DNA of 64,000 bases from Arthrobacter sp. CDRTa11. GTDB taxonomy: Bacteria > Actinomycetota > Actinomycetes > Actinomycetales > Micrococcaceae. The stretch lies in the NCBI RefSeq assembly GCF_026427775.1, contig NZ_CP044532.1, forward strand, positions 4,650,001 through 4,714,000, read 5' to 3'. Position numbers and translations under genes: made by a program. The notes under the pieces are model-generated. The model was not told where the DNA came from and ran no database searches. It saw nothing but the letters and a program-made list of their open reading frames with translations. Shown here in pieces: positions 62,862-64,000 of this stretch. Positions within the stretch are counted from its first letter, which is position 1. Every line of letters begins with the position of its first letter.

Positions 62862-63878
62862 ATGAAACCCGCACCCGCAGCATTGGTACAGCTGGCCCAG
62901 GGCCTGGAGGTCAGTCCGCTGGGGTTCGGGGGGATGGCCCTCACTCCCGTCTACGGCGGAATGGAGCCGGCCGAGGCGCTGAAGACCCTGCATCACGCCG
63001 TCGACGCGGGCGTCAGCTTCATCGACACCGCCGACATCTACGGCGGCGGAAGCAACGAAGAACTGATCGCGCACCTGCTCACGGACCGCCGGGACGAGGT
63101 CCAGCTGGCCACCAAGTTCGGGCTGGTGGGTAACCCTGCCACCGGCTACTCGGACATCCGCGGTGATGCCGCGCATGTCAGGCATGCCGTGGAAAACAGC
63201 CTCCGCCGGCTCGGAACGGACACCATCGACCTCTACTACATGCACCGCAGGGATCTCCGGATTCCGCTCGCCGAAACAGTAGGGGCCATGGCGGAGCTCG
63301 TGGAGCAGGGCAAGGTCCGGCATTTGGGCCTGTCCGAGGTGACAGCCGAGGAGCTGCGCGAGGCCCACGCCGTGCATCCTATCGCCGCAGTGCAAAGCGA
63401 GTGGTCCATCTGGAGCCGGGACGTGGAGCGCAACGTTGTTCCGGCCGCCGCCGAGCTGGGGGTGGGCTTTGTTCCGTACTCCCCATTGGGCCGGGGTTTC
63501 CTCACCGGCACCGTTGACGCTTCACAGCTGGGGGAGAATGACTTCCGACGCCGGATCCCCCGTTTCGCCGCAGATGCCGCCCACGCGAACCAGGCCGTTG
63601 TGGACGCCGTCCGGCTGGTTGCTACGGTGCTGGACGCAACCTCTGCCCAAGTGGCACTGGCCTGGCTGCTGGCCCAAGGCAGGAGGTTCGGCCTTCCTGT
63701 TGTCCCCATTCCCGGCACGCGCAAGACCCACCGGATCGACGAGAACCTGGGCGCCCTCGCCCTGGACCTGACCCCGGCGCAACAGGAGGCGCTGGACCTG
63801 GCGGCGGACGCCGTCGTCGGCTCCCGCTCGGCTGACCCCAAATGGGTGTCCGAGGGGCGTGAGGAGGCAGCCTCCTAG
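62862..63878 (+). CDS. Aldo/keto reductase
   Basis: 338 residues, TIM-barrel AKR. 'LGFGGMALTPVYGG', 'FIDTADIYGGGSNEELI' with the catalytic Asp-Tyr, 'LATKFGL' (Lys), 'IDLYYMHRRDLRIPLAETVGAM' (His), 'IRHLGLSEV'-like 'VRHLGLSEVTAEEL' and 'VPIPGTRKTHRIDENLGAL' (NADPH) are intact. It reduces carbonyls with NADPH; AKR13-type proteins are similar. GGAG precedes the ATG. Its stop overlaps the stop of the partial gene on the other strand. Confidence 0.9.
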   Translation: MKPAPAALVQLAQGLEVSPLGFGGMALTPVYGGMEPAEALKTLHHAVDAGVSFIDTADIYGGGSNEELIAHLLTDRRDEVQLATKFGLVGNPATGYSDIRGDAAHVRHAVENSLRRLGTDTIDLYYMHRRDLRIPLAETVGAMAELVEQGKVRHLGLSEVTAEELREAHAVHPIAAVQSEWSIWSRDVERNVVPAAAELGVGFVPYSPLGRGFLTGTVDASQLGENDFRRRIPRFAADAAHANQAVVDAVRLVATVLDATSAQVALAWLLAQGRRFGLPVVPIPGTRKTHRIDENLGALALDLTPAQQEALDLAADAVVGSRSADPKWVSEGREEAAS

Positions 63879-64000
63879 GCTTCGCCCCGTTCCGTGATCC
63901 ACCAGCCGATCCCCAGGGGAAGCGCGTACCAGATGGCCAGGGACGTGCACGCCTCAAGGACGGACGGGGCTTCGGGACCGCCGGCGATATGGGCAATCGC
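63875..64000 (-). CDS. Membrane protein, C-terminal end only
   Basis: The last 41 codons of a gene that begins beyond the window edge; stop TAG at 63877-63875. It encodes a hydrophobic end (LAIWYALPLGIGWWI) and a short tail. No family can be named from this fragment. Confidence 0.6.
   Translation of the reverse strand, partial: AIAHIAGGPEAPSVLEACTSLAIWYALPLGIGWWITERGEA

Overview
This is a GC-rich actinobacterial chromosome segment, most likely from the Micrococcaceae (Arthrobacter or Pseudarthrobacter type). The signs are strong GC bias at third codon positions, frequent GTG and TTG starts, a DUF3073 protein, a septum-formation-family protein, a clpB gene with a HAIR (HspR) operator, many apparently leaderless mRNAs, and the general gene repertoire. 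I see no rRNA, tRNA, CRISPR array, prophage or insertion sequence. Almost everything looks like ordinary chromosome. One gene, a peptidase E homologue, is clearly broken.

Layout. 1-5.1 kb: a CUT1 sugar ABC transporter (one permease cut by the window edge) faces a glycogen-debranching-type glycosidase, with a pair of palindromic operators between them. 5.2-11.4 kb: an orphan kinase ATPase domain, two FMN-dependent reductases, an HxlR regulator, an acetyltransferase, and a tandem pair of SRPBCC proteins duplicated together with their terminators. 11.5-17.9 kb: a second sugar cassette with a LacI regulator, binding protein, two permeases, ThuA and a Gfo/Idh/MocA dehydrogenase; three copies of a probable LacI operator lie around it. 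18-25.6 kb: threonine dehydratase-like enzyme, thymidylate-kinase-like protein, C4-dicarboxylate carrier, cupin, hemerythrin, the peptidase E pseudogene and a GNAT-AAA+ fusion.

25.6-32.3 kb: a glyoxylate/allantoin operon (hyi, tartronate semialdehyde reductase, gcl, glycerate kinase, allB, winged-helix protein) behind an IclR-like operator pair. The same operator type recurs at 40.4 kb before the urate-side genes uraD and hydroxyisourate hydrolase, so the two blocks look like one purine-degradation regulon. 32.4-36.2 kb: bcp peroxiredoxin, a secreted protein, an HXXEE membrane protein, small proteins. 36.5-40.3 kb: a partner-switching operon (response regulator-SpoIIE phosphatase, membrane glycosyltransferase with an unusual insertion, STAS antagonist, RsbW-like protein), the most interesting system here.

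41.4-51 kb: purF-purM, a secreted protein, DUF3073, septum-formation protein and clpB. 51.6-55.6 kb: a lipoprotein and a molybdate cassette (HTH-Mop regulator, modA, modB, modC). 55.7-64 kb: FAD oxidoreductase, DUF4031-HD fusion, VOC protein, YccF, trpF, HutD, ferritin, a guanidine-III riboswitch followed by a paired SMR exporter (gdx type), a nucleoside-kinase-like protein, an aldo/keto reductase and the edge of another gene. Long perfect or near-perfect inverted repeats close many transcription units; three of them share the core GAGTTTTTGTCCA.
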